Under the pieces are notes generated by a model, which saw only the letters and a program-made list of their open reading frames with translations, ran no database searches and had not been told where the DNA came from. DNA of 64,000 nucleotides from contig NZ_JAMZEB010000002.1 of assembly GCF_024172165.1 (NCBI RefSeq), forward strand, positions 11,363,001 through 11,427,000. Reading direction: 5' to 3'. Positions 29,310 to 36,298 of this stretch are shown piece by piece; within the stretch, counting starts at the first letter, position 1; every line of letters starts with the position of its first letter. This stretch comes from Nonomuraea thailandensis (GTDB lineage Bacteria; Actinomycetota; Actinomycetes; Streptosporangiales; Streptosporangiaceae). Position numbers and translations under genes: made by a program.

Positions 29310-29339
29310 TTGCCACTACTGTGCTTTGCGCACTAGTGT
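29310..29339 (+). promoter_or_regulatory. padR promoter with overlapping palindromes
   Basis: TTGCCA (29310-29315) and TAGTGT (29334-29339) are 18 bases apart. The GTG start codon comes 7 bases after the -10, giving a probable leaderless mRNA. GTGCtttgcGCAC (29321-29333) and CACTAGTG (29331-29338) overlap the spacer and -10 and could be PadR operators. Confidence 0.6.
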
Positions 29340-29346
29340 GCTTCGC

Positions 29347-29673
29347 GTGGACAGCAGCCAGCTTCTCAAGGGCGTCCTCGACCTGGCCGTCCTGGCCGTG
29401 CTCAACGACCGTGACGGCTACGGCTACGACGTCGTGCGCCGGCTCAGGGAGGCCGGGCTGCAGGAGGTCGGCGACGCCTCGGTCTACGGCACGCTGCGCC
29501 GCCTGTTCAAGGCCGGCGCCCTGACCTCATACGTGGTGGCCTCCGACGAGGGGCCGCACCGCAAGTACTACGGGCTCAACGACGTCGGCAGGCAGATGTA
29601 CGCCGCCTCGGCCAAGACCTGGGCCGCCTTCTCGGCCACCATGGCGGCCCTGCTCAAGGAGGGACAAGCATGA
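29347..29673 (+). CDS. PadR family transcriptional regulator
   Basis: The 108-residue winged-helix protein begins SSQLLKGVLDLAVLAVL and continues GYGYDVVRRLREAG, VYGTLRRLFKAGALTS and RKYYGLNDVGRQ, the standard PadR DNA-binding layout, ending in one dimerisation helix. PadR proteins sense small ligands and repress neighbouring transport or membrane genes. GTG 29347 fits the family start and a leaderless promoter. It overlaps the HAAS-domain membrane gene by 4 bases (ATGA), the usual PadR partner arrangement. Confidence 0.92.
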   Translation: MDSSQLLKGVLDLAVLAVLNDRDGYGYDVVRRLREAGLQEVGDASVYGTLRRLFKAGALTSYVVASDEGPHRKYYGLNDVGRQMYAASAKTWAAFSATMAALLKEGQA

Positions 29674-30569
29674 CCCCCGAACAGTACGCCCAGGCCGTAC
29701 GGGATGCCCTGGCCGACCATCCCGAGCGCGAGGAGCTGCTGGAGGACCTCGACGACCACCTCGCCGAGATCGCCGCCGAGTCCGGCCTGCCGCTGGAGGA
29801 GCGGCTCGGCCCGCCCGAGACGTACGCCGAGGAGCTGGCCTCCGCCTACGGGGAGCGCCCCCAGGGCGCGCGCAGGCACCGTGCGGGCGCGCGGGCGTGG
29901 GCGGCGAAGGTGAGGGCCGCTCTGATGCGTCAGGCGCCCTCCAGGGGCTTGCTGGCCTTCCTGCCGGAGCTGCGGCCCGGATGGTGGGTGCTGCGCGGCT
30001 ACGTGCTGGCCATGGTGCTGGTGTCGGTGACGGCCGAGCCCGCGCTCGTCCCGATGACGCCGCCGGCGTGGGCCCTCGTCGCGGCGGGGATCTGGGCGTC
30101 GGTCTGGTTCGGCCGGCGGAGCAGGCGCCGGGCGGTGGTGCTGACGGCGGTGGCGGCGAACGCGGTGGCCGCGCTGGCGCTGTTCGCGGGCATGGTGGAG
30201 GCGGGCGACGCGATGACGCCGAGCCCCGAGCAGGAGCAGGCGGTGTGGATGCAGCCGGCCTCGTCCGACGGCGTCTACAACCTGCGGCCCTACGCCAGGG
30301 ACGGCAAGCCGCTGAACGACGTCTACCTCTACGACCAGGACGGCAAGCCGTTCGTGACGAACCCCGAGTTCTACGGCTACAAGGTGGACAGGTCGTGCGG
30401 CGAGCCGGTGCTCAACCGCTACCCGCTGCCCCTGGTCGAGGAGGGCCCCATGGAGGGCGGGGACGGCCTGTCCGCGGCCACGGCGTCCGCCTGCCCCACC
30501 GCGACGCCGGAGCCGGCGCCGACGGTCACGGCGACGCCCGCGCGCCCGGAGACCGAGCCCCGTGACTGA
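29670..30569 (+). CDS. HAAS-domain membrane protein
   Basis: A 299-residue product. Residues 1-60 (EELLEDLDDHLAEIAAESG, LGPPETYAEELASAYG) are the helical HAAS/DUF1700 domain that partners PadR regulators. Three or four hydrophobic segments follow between 110 and 185. The C-terminal 100 residues are Pro/Thr-rich and hydrophilic, ending in a TATPEPAPTVTATP-like tail probably outside the membrane. It is coupled to padR by ATGA overlap. Its biochemical role is unknown; it likely relays a signal to or is controlled by the regulator. Confidence 0.75.
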   Translation: MTPEQYAQAVRDALADHPEREELLEDLDDHLAEIAAESGLPLEERLGPPETYAEELASAYGERPQGARRHRAGARAWAAKVRAALMRQAPSRGLLAFLPELRPGWWVLRGYVLAMVLVSVTAEPALVPMTPPAWALVAAGIWASVWFGRRSRRRAVVLTAVAANAVAALALFAGMVEAGDAMTPSPEQEQAVWMQPASSDGVYNLRPYARDGKPLNDVYLYDQDGKPFVTNPEFYGYKVDRSCGEPVLNRYPLPLVEEGPMEGGDGLSAATASACPTATPEPAPTVTATPARPETEPRD

Positions 30570-30587
30570 TCGGGCACCATCGGTGTC

Positions 30588-31382
30588 ATGAGCTTCGTAC
30601 CTCCTGGCACCGGCTGGCCCGACGACCCCGCGACCGCAGACACGCCGGTCGCGCTGGACCCCGCGGACGTGCGCCGCCTCGCCGCCGCCAGCAGCACCCT
30701 CGCGGAGCTCACGGCGGAGCAGTCGGTCTGCCGTGCGTGCCCCCGCCTGGTGGAGTGGCGCGAGGACGTCGCCGAGGTGAAGCGGCGCGCGTTCGCGGAC
30801 GAGACGTACTGGGGCCGTCCCGTCCCCGGCTGGGGCGCGGAGCAGCCGCGGATCCTGCTGGTCGGGCTGGCCCCGGCCGCCCACGGGGGCAACAGGACCG
30901 GGCGCATCTTCACCGGCGACCGCAGCGGCGACTGGCTGTTCGCCTCGCTGCACCGCTGTGGCCTGGCCGCGCGGGAGACCAGCACGTACGCGGGCGACGG
31001 GCAGGAGCTGCTCGGCACCCGCGTGCTGGCGTCGGTGCGCTGCGCCCCGCCCGCGAACAAGCCGCTGCCGTCGGAGAAGGCCGCGTGCTTCCCGTGGATG
31101 GCGCGGGAGATGACGCTCGTGGCGCCGTACGTGCGGGTGATCGTGGCGCTCGGCGGGTACGCCTGGCAGGCCATGTGGCCCGCGCTCAAGGACGCGGGTT
31201 ACACGCTGCCGCGCAGCCGCCCGCCGTTCGGCCACGGGGCCGAGGCCGAGGTGTCGTACGGCGAGGCGCCCGTCACCCTCATCGGCTGCTACCACCCGAG
31301 CCAGCAGAACACCTTCACCGGCCGCGTCACCGCTCACATGCTGGACGACATCTTCACCAGGGCCAGGTCACTGGCTGTGTGA
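30588..31382 (+). CDS. Uracil-DNA glycosylase, family 5 (UdgB-like)
   Basis: The 264-residue enzyme has the family motif LVGLAPAAHGGNRTGRIF followed by GDRSGDW, with CRACPRLVEWRE and SVRCAPPANKP contributing cysteines for the 4Fe-4S cluster, and the C-terminal GCYHPSQQNTFTG. Family 5 lacks the catalytic Asp/Asn of classic UDG, using an Ala in the first motif (GLAPAAHG), as seen here. It excises uracil, and often hypoxanthine, from DNA. It starts at ATG 30588, only 18 bases after the HAAS gene. Confidence 0.93.
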   Translation: MSFVPPGTGWPDDPATADTPVALDPADVRRLAAASSTLAELTAEQSVCRACPRLVEWREDVAEVKRRAFADETYWGRPVPGWGAEQPRILLVGLAPAAHGGNRTGRIFTGDRSGDWLFASLHRCGLAARETSTYAGDGQELLGTRVLASVRCAPPANKPLPSEKAACFPWMAREMTLVAPYVRVIVALGGYAWQAMWPALKDAGYTLPRSRPPFGHGAEAEVSYGEAPVTLIGCYHPSQQNTFTGRVTAHMLDDIFTRARSLAV

Positions 31383-31432
31383 CGCGTCCCACCACCCCTG
31401 GATTGGATTCGCCGGAGCCGCTTGACGTAAGC

Positions 31433-31450
31433 TTGTGAATGCTTTCACAA
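31433..31450. promoter_or_regulatory. Rex operator upstream of ndh
   Basis: TTGTGAATGCTTTCACAA is an exact match to the Rex consensus TTGTGAA-N4-TTCACAA, extended by one further GC pair at each side (arms 31431-31439 and 31444-31452). It lies 27 bases before the ndh ATG, with a possible -35 TTGACG at 31422-31427. Rex represses ndh in Streptomyces when NADH is low. Confidence 0.88.
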
Positions 31451-31477
31451 GCATTCCACGAGGGATGGGGCCTCAGG

Positions 31478-32794
31478 ATGAACAAGCACATTTTGATCGT
31501 CGGCGGCGGATACGTCGGCCTGTACACAGCGCTCCGGCTGCAGCGCAAGCTCCACCGCGAGCTGCGCGGCGGCGAGGCGCGCATCACGATCATCGACCCC
31601 CAGTCCTACATGACCTACCAGCCGTTCCTGCCTGAGGCGGCCGCGGGCAACCTCTCGCCGCGCCACATGGTGGCCCCGCTGCGCCGGATCCTGCCGAAGG
31701 TGCACATCCTGAACGGCACGGTGACCAGGGTCGACCACGCCGGCCGCACCGTCACCTTCCAGCCCGCCGAGGGCGAGCCGCGGGAGGTGGCCTACGACGT
31801 GATCGTCATGGCCGCCGGCTCGATCTCGCGCACGCTGCCCATCCCCGGGCTGACCGACATCGGCATCGGGTTCAAGACCGTCGGTGAGGCCATCGCGCTG
31901 CGCAACCGCGTGCTGCACCTGCTCGACGTGGCCGAGTCCACCGACGACCCGGAGGTGCGGCGCAGGGCGCTGACGTTCGTGGTGGTCGGGGCCGGCTTCG
32001 CGGGCGTCGAGGCGCTGGCCGAGCTGGAGGACATGGCCAAGGACTCGACGCGCTACTACCGCAACATCAAGCCGTCGGACATCCGCTGGGTGCTGGTGGA
32101 GGCCACGAACCGGGTGCTGCCCGAGGTCGGCCCCGAGATGGGCAAGTGGACGCTGGAGCAGCTGCGCGAGCGGGGCATCGACGTCAGGCTCGACACCCGG
32201 CTGGTGTCCTGCGAGGGCGGGCGCGTGGTGCTGTCGGACGGCGCGGAGTTCGACGCCGAGACGCTGGTGTGGACCGCGGGTGTCAAGCCCAGCCCCGTGG
32301 TGAACGACAGCGACCTGCCGCTCGACGAGCGCGGCCGGGTCAAGGCCACCGCGATGCTCACCGTGGCGGGCGCGCCCGGCGCCTTCACCGCCGGCGACGC
32401 CGCCGGGGTGCCCGACGTCACCAACCCCGGGCAGTACTGCGCGCCCAACGCCCAGCACGCGGTGCGCCAGGCCAAGGTGCTGGCCGACAACATCGTCCGC
32501 CACCTGCGCGGGCAGGAACTGGTCGAATACCGCCACAAGTATGTCGGATCGGTAGCCGGCCTGGGCCTGCATCAGGGCGTCGCCAATGTCTATGGCGTCA
32601 AGCTTCGCGGATTCCCTGCGTGGTTCATGCACCGGACCTACCATCTGTCGCGGGTGCCGACGCTGAACCGCAAGGTCCGTGTCGTCGTCGATTGGACCCT
32701 GGCCCTGTTCTTCAAGCGCGAGACGATCTCCCTGGGTGAGATGGAGCACCCGCGTGAGGGCTTCAGGGCCGCGGTGGCGACGACCCGCCGCTAG
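31478..32794 (+). CDS. ndh: Type II NADH dehydrogenase
   Basis: The 438-residue flavoprotein oxidises NADH and reduces menaquinone at the inner face of the membrane without pumping protons. It has the FAD-binding ILIVGGGYVGLYTALRL near the N-terminus, TYQPFLPEAAAG, a second dinucleotide fold VVVGAGFAGVEALAEL near residue 178, and TAGDAAGVPD near residue 305. Membrane-anchoring amphipathic and hydrophobic segments lie in the C-terminal 60 residues. ATG 31478 is preferred to an upstream ATG inside the Rex site. Regulation by Rex is read directly from the operator at 31433-31450. Confidence 0.93.
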   Translation: MNKHILIVGGGYVGLYTALRLQRKLHRELRGGEARITIIDPQSYMTYQPFLPEAAAGNLSPRHMVAPLRRILPKVHILNGTVTRVDHAGRTVTFQPAEGEPREVAYDVIVMAAGSISRTLPIPGLTDIGIGFKTVGEAIALRNRVLHLLDVAESTDDPEVRRRALTFVVVGAGFAGVEALAELEDMAKDSTRYYRNIKPSDIRWVLVEATNRVLPEVGPEMGKWTLEQLRERGIDVRLDTRLVSCEGGRVVLSDGAEFDAETLVWTAGVKPSPVVNDSDLPLDERGRVKATAMLTVAGAPGAFTAGDAAGVPDVTNPGQYCAPNAQHAVRQAKVLADNIVRHLRGQELVEYRHKYVGSVAGLGLHQGVANVYGVKLRGFPAWFMHRTYHLSRVPTLNRKVRVVVDWTLALFFKRETISLGEMEHPREGFRAAVATTRR

Positions 32795-32806
32795 CCCAGG
32801 TACGGC

Positions 32807-32836
32807 AACGCCCCGGCGAACCACTGCCGGGGCGTT
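32807..32836 (+). terminator. Hairpin terminator downstream of ndh
   Basis: Perfect 11-base arms (32807-32817, 32826-32836) with an 8-base loop, followed by a short TCT stretch. It begins 13 bases after the ndh stop. Confidence 0.7.
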
Positions 32837-32874
32837 CTCGGCGCCCCTGGTCGCAAGCGGAAGGGGTACCACGG

Positions 32875-33387
32875 GTGGGTCTCTCAGCGGTGACCGTGCT
32901 CGGCGTCGACCGGCCCGGCGTGATCGCCGCGGTCACCGGTTCACTCGCCGACTGCGGGGCGAACATCCAGGACTCGACCATGACGCTGCTCGGCGGCCAT
33001 GTCGCGATGATGCTGCTCGTCTCGGGCGAGCTGGACCCGGCGGAGCTGATGAAGCGGGTGGGGGCCCCCGACCTGGTGGTCACCGCCTCGGCCATCGAGA
33101 CCAGGCGGCACTTCTGCGAGGAGGGCGACGGGCTCGGCTACGTGCTCACCGTCCACGGTCCCGACCGGCCCGGCATCATCTCGGCCATCAGCGCCGTGCT
33201 CGCCGCCGACGGCGGCAACATCACCGGGATGAGCACCAGGCTCACCGGCCGGCTCTACGTCCTGATCGCCGACGTCGAGCTGCCGAAGCAGGTGGACGTG
33301 GCGGCGCTCATGCGCAGGCTGGCGGCCGTCGGCGCCGGCCTCGACTCGGACATCACCTTCCGGCCTGTCGAACCGGACTTGTTGTGA
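32875..33387 (+). CDS. Two-ACT-domain regulatory protein (GcvR-like)
   Basis: A 170-residue protein made of two ACT domains, one beginning VTVLGVDRPGVIAAVTGSLAD and the second VLTVHGPDRPGIISAISAVL. Such proteins bind amino acids or folate-related ligands and regulate metabolism (GcvR, and the N-termini of PurU and SerB). Nothing enzymatic is attached. GTG 32875 is preceded by GGAAGGGG. Its stop overlaps the start of a deformylase-like gene (GTGA), so the two are coupled. Confidence 0.85.
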   Translation: MGLSAVTVLGVDRPGVIAAVTGSLADCGANIQDSTMTLLGGHVAMMLLVSGELDPAELMKRVGAPDLVVTASAIETRRHFCEEGDGLGYVLTVHGPDRPGIISAISAVLAADGGNITGMSTRLTGRLYVLIADVELPKQVDVAALMRRLAAVGAGLDSDITFRPVEPDLL

Positions 33388-33908
33388 GCAGACCGGGGGG
33401 TACGGCCCGCGAGGTGCTCGGCGCCCCGCACCCCCTCCTGTCCGCCGTGGCCGAGCCGGTGGACCCCACCGCCCCCGAGGTCGTCGCCGCCGCGGCGGAT
33501 CTGCTGGCGACCCTGCGCCGCGCGCCCGCCACGACGGGGCTGGCGGCCCCCCAGATCGGCCTGAGCCTGCGGCTGATCGCCTTTGACGCCCGGCGCCACC
33601 CTCGGAGTAGGTCATGGGCCGGAGAGCTCGTGGTGGCCAATCCACGGCTCGCCGGGGCGGCCCACTGGGACGACGGCCGCGAGGGGTGCGCGTCGATCAT
33701 GGGCCTGACGGCCGACGTGCGCCGCGCGACGCGTATCACCGTACATGGGCATTTGCCAGGCACGGGCGAGGCCGTCACCATCGAAGCGGATGCCATCGAG
33801 GCTCGGTGCATTCAGCACCAACTCGACCATCTGGACGGTCTACTCTTCTTGGACAGAGTCCCGGGAGTGCTATCACTTCACCGCAGACTTCACACTTGTG
33901 ACGCCTGA
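33384..33908 (+). CDS. Peptide-deformylase-like protein with altered catalytic motif
   Basis: The 174-residue protein follows the peptide deformylase fold: motif I is TGLAAPQIG near residue 52, motif II is GREGCAS near residue 100 (usual EGCLS), and motif III is QHQLDHLDG near residue 144. The normal motif III is HExxH; here the catalytic glutamate codon is CAA (Gln), while both metal-binding histidines and the motif II cysteine remain. Metal binding could persist while normal deformylation would be impaired. It is coupled to the ACT-domain gene and lies before a tRNA. The genome presumably encodes a canonical deformylase elsewhere. Confidence 0.85.
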   Translation: MSRPGGTAREVLGAPHPLLSAVAEPVDPTAPEVVAAAADLLATLRRAPATTGLAAPQIGLSLRLIAFDARRHPRSRSWAGELVVANPRLAGAAHWDDGREGCASIMGLTADVRRATRITVHGHLPGTGEAVTIEADAIEARCIQHQLDHLDGLLFLDRVPGVLSLHRRLHTCDA

Positions 33909-33945
33909 TGCGAAGTTGTGCTCCTCGGAAGCGTGGTCCGTTTCG

Positions 33946-33951
33946 TATGAT
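33946..33951 (+). promoter_or_regulatory. tRNA -10 box TATGAT
   Basis: TATGAT lies 7 bases before the mature 5' end of the tRNA. No convincing -35 is seen at standard distance. Confidence 0.5.
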
Positions 33952-33957
33952 TGCGGC

Positions 33958-34030
33958 GCCCCCGTAGCCCAATGGCAGAGGCAAACCCCTTAAAAGGGTT
34001 GACGTGCGGGTTCGAATCCCGCCGGGGGCA
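33958..34030 (+). tRNA. tRNA with UAA anticodon and short variable arm
   Basis: The 73-nt cloverleaf has a perfect 7-bp acceptor stem (GCCCCCG / CGGGGGC), a D arm with three firm pairs, an anticodon stem AACCC/GGGTT with loop CTTAAAA, and a 5-bp T stem (GCGGG/CCCGC) with TTCGAAT. Loop positions 34-36 are UAA, reading leucine UUA codons. The variable region is only GACGT, whereas normal bacterial tRNA-Leu has a long class II arm. The discriminator base is A and CCA is not encoded. Identity as tRNA-Leu(UAA) follows from anticodon only. Confidence 0.88.
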
Positions 34031-34572
34031 CTTGCCAACTTATACCCAATTTAGGTCTCTGACCTGGGGGTTTACCGCGACTGCCGGATGAGCCCTCGCA
34101 GGGCTCCCGCAGCTGATATCGAGTTGTTATGGAGTTGTCCTGTGACCGGGCGATCACTGCTGGTGGATGCGCCGGTCCGGGTGTCGCTCGCGGCGCGAGA
34201 GTGAGCGCCGGTTCGCGTGACCTCCTGTTCGCCCGCTCGAAACTTTTCGTGCTCGGACGGATATTGACAACCCGCCGGTTCTCTGCCACCGCCATTGCGG
34301 GAGTTTCTTTCCGTGAATGGCTGACTACGCCTTACAACCGGGGTTTTGACGCGGGGAAACGTCCATAGTGCGAGATCGGGTCCCGGCGGCGCGTGCCGTG
34401 GCCCTCGGGGGCCGCCCGTGGGAAGATTTCCGCGTCGCCTGATGACCTGGGGAACTTCGGGGCGGGCACGTACGTTGTGAACGCTGCCGAAGTCCCAAAT
34501 GAACATCGATCTGAGCGTCAGTTGACCAAGGTGCCGCCGCGCCCCGTAGGCTCGGCGTCACAGGAGGCAGCG
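34031..34572. other. Gene-free 540-base region after the tRNA
   Basis: I find no convincing gene here. Open frames are short, lack ribosome-binding sites and show no family motifs. It contains a small hairpin (AGCCCT...AGGGCT, 34091-34105 region) and A+T-richer patches around 34040-34060 and 34255-34330. The last 100 bases must carry the promoter for the BI-1 family gene. Confidence 0.5.
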
Positions 34573-35367
34573 ATGGAGAGCAAGAACCCCGTATTCAGCA
34601 GGTCGCGGCAGCAGGCCGCGTCGGGCTGGGCCGGTCCCACCCCGTCCCCCGACCAGCTGCAGAACATGTACGACGCGCCGTCGTACGCCCCACCGTCCCG
34701 GCCGGCGTATCGGACCATGACGCTCGACGACGTCGTGGTCCGAGGGTTCCTGACCCTCGGGGCACTCGTCCTGGCCGCCGCTGCGGCCTGGTATTTCAAC
34801 GTACCGCCCATGGTCGCGATCGGCGCAGCCGTCGTCGCGCTCGTGCTCGGTCTGATCGCCTCGTTCACGATGAGCACCAACCCGGTGCTCATCCTGGGCT
34901 ACGCGGTCGCCGAGGGCGTCTTCCTGGGCAAGATCAGCTCCGTCTTCGAGGGCATGGTCAGCGGCATCGTGCTGCAAGCGGTGCTGGGCACGGCCTTCGC
35001 GTTCGGGGCGGTGCTGACCGTCTACTCCCTGCGCATCGTGCGGGTGACACCCAAGCTGGTGAAGTTCGTGATCGCCGCCGCGATCGCGGCCGTCGGTCTC
35101 ATGCTCGTCAACCTGCTCGTCGGTCTCTTCAACGACGGTGGTCTGGGCCTGCGCACCGACTCCCCGCTCGGCTGGATCTTCAGCGTCGCGATGATCCTGC
35201 TCGGCTGCTTCTTCCTCCTGCTCGACTTCGACTCGATCGAGCAGGGCGTCAAGCAGGGCGCTCCGGAGAAGTTCGCCTGGCAGTGCGCGTTCGGCCTGAC
35301 GCTGAGCCTGGTGTGGATCTACCTGGAGGTGCTGCGGTTCGTCAGCTATTTCACCAGTAGCGACTAG
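34573..35367 (+). CDS. Bax inhibitor-1/YccA family membrane protein
   Basis: A 264-residue protein with a hydrophilic 55-residue N-terminus containing SPDQLQNMYDAPSYAPP, followed by seven membrane helices ending with the family motif LLDFDSIEQGVKQGAPEKFAW and LSLVWIYLEVLR. Bacterial BI-1/YccA proteins form pH-dependent calcium leak channels or interact with FtsH. ATG 34573 has AGGAGG six bases before it. It is monocistronic, with a hairpin terminator 24 bases after the stop. Confidence 0.92.
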   Translation: MESKNPVFSRSRQQAASGWAGPTPSPDQLQNMYDAPSYAPPSRPAYRTMTLDDVVVRGFLTLGALVLAAAAAWYFNVPPMVAIGAAVVALVLGLIASFTMSTNPVLILGYAVAEGVFLGKISSVFEGMVSGIVLQAVLGTAFAFGAVLTVYSLRIVRVTPKLVKFVIAAAIAAVGLMLVNLLVGLFNDGGLGLRTDSPLGWIFSVAMILLGCFFLLLDFDSIEQGVKQGAPEKFAWQCAFGLTLSLVWIYLEVLRFVSYFTSSD

Positions 35368-35390
35368 CCGTTCGACGCCACGACATGCAG

Positions 35391-35419
35391 GAGGGCCTCG
35401 CCGTCAAGGCGGGGCCCTC
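35391..35419 (+). terminator. Hairpin terminator after the BI-1 family gene
   Basis: Arms of 12 bases (35391-35402, 35408-35419) with one G-T pair and a 5-base loop. There is no T-run. Confidence 0.65.
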
Positions 35420-35535
35420 TCGCTGTGCGACCGAAAATCTACCTGCCGTCACAGAATGATGCCGGACTTGGGGCTTGCCATTCGCGTGTCCGTGTTGCAG
35501 TGTCGAGCAAAGGACCTTAATCCGCGGAGGTGCCC

Positions 35536-35769
35536 ATGTCCTTGAACCACTCACCGGAGACGCAGACGAAGCTCATCGCAAGGGTCCCTACGATCACGGG
35601 ACGCGAACTCCCCGAGTGGTTCCAAGCCATCGACAACGGCCCGGCTTTCCTACGGTGTGACGAGCGGGCCAACTGGCTTGCCGACGAGCACGGGCTGACC
35701 CACGGCTACGCCGCCGCCATCGTCCACGAGCACGAGCGGCACCGCCGTAACCGCATGGGCTTCATCTAA
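35536..35769 (+). CDS. DUF4287-type small protein
   Basis: A 77-residue cytoplasmic protein. ELPEWFQAID, WLADEHGLTHGYAAAIVHEHERHR resembles the DUF4287 helical domain (W-L-x-x-x-x-G-L-x-x-G-x-A-x-x-I-V). ATG 35536 has GCGGAGG five bases upstream. Function unknown. Members often neighbour SRPBCC proteins, which is not the case here. Confidence 0.75.
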   Translation: MSLNHSPETQTKLIARVPTITGRELPEWFQAIDNGPAFLRCDERANWLADEHGLTHGYAAAIVHEHERHRRNRMGFI

Positions 35770-35823
35770 GCCCACACCCGTCCCGCGCCCGTGCCCCAAG
35801 CGCGGGCGCGTCATCATGGGTTC

Positions 35824-36231
35824 ATGGATCTCGACAAGGCGCTCGACTTTCTCCGCAGCCATCACCGCGCCGTTCTGCTGACCAGGCATCGCGATGGGCG
35901 CCCGCAGATGTCCCCGATCACGGCCGGGGTCCAGGACGGCCGCGTGGTCATCAGCTCCCGGGAGACGGCGAGCAAGGTCCGCAACGCGCTGCGCGACCCG
36001 CAGGTGTCGCTGTGCGCGTTCACGGACGGGTTCTTCGGCGACTGGATCCAGGTCGACGGCACGGCGGAGATCGTCCATCTGCCGGAGGCCATGGAGCCGC
36101 TCGTCACCTACTACCGCGACATCTCCGGCGAGCACCCCGACTGGGACGACTACCGCGCCGCCATGGTCCGTGACCGGCGCGTCATCATGCGCATCACCCC
36201 GATCCGTGTGGGACCGACCCGGCACGGGTAG
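35824..36231 (+). CDS. Split-barrel flavin/F420-dependent oxidoreductase (PPOX class)
   Basis: A 135-residue protein of the pyridoxamine 5'-phosphate oxidase-like split barrel. FLRSHHRAVLLTRHRDGRPQMSPI, VVISSRETASKVRNALRDP, GDWIQVDGTAEIV and YYRDISGEHPDW are characteristic of the actinobacterial PPOX F420-dependent group. It probably uses coenzyme F420 or FMN on an unknown substrate. A hairpin shared with the convergent thiolase gene follows. Confidence 0.88.
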   Translation: MDLDKALDFLRSHHRAVLLTRHRDGRPQMSPITAGVQDGRVVISSRETASKVRNALRDPQVSLCAFTDGFFGDWIQVDGTAEIVHLPEAMEPLVTYYRDISGEHPDWDDYRAAMVRDRRVIMRITPIRVGPTRHG

Positions 36232-36240
36232 CGGGAGTCC

Positions 36241-36276
36241 GGCGAGCCGCGGTGATGACCCCGGCCGTGGCTCGCC
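36241..36276. terminator. Bidirectional terminator between PPOX and thiolase genes
   Basis: Twelve-base arms (36241-36252, 36265-36276) with one G-T pair and a 12-base loop, in the 67-base gap between convergent genes. Confidence 0.6.
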
Positions 36277-36298
36277 GTGCGTCCCGGCTCGATCGGGC

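Noticed and set aside
33958..34030. Canonical bldA tRNA-Leu(UAA)
   Set aside because: The anticodon matches, but the variable region is five bases and the length is 73, so it is not a class II tRNA-Leu.
34129..34368. A 79-codon frame in the gap after the tRNA
   Set aside because: No ribosome-binding site, no recognisable motif, and codon use unlike the surrounding genes.
34031..34572. Integration site or remnant of a mobile element next to the tRNA
   Set aside because: No integrase, no direct repeat of the tRNA 3' end and no insertion-sequence ends are visible nearby.
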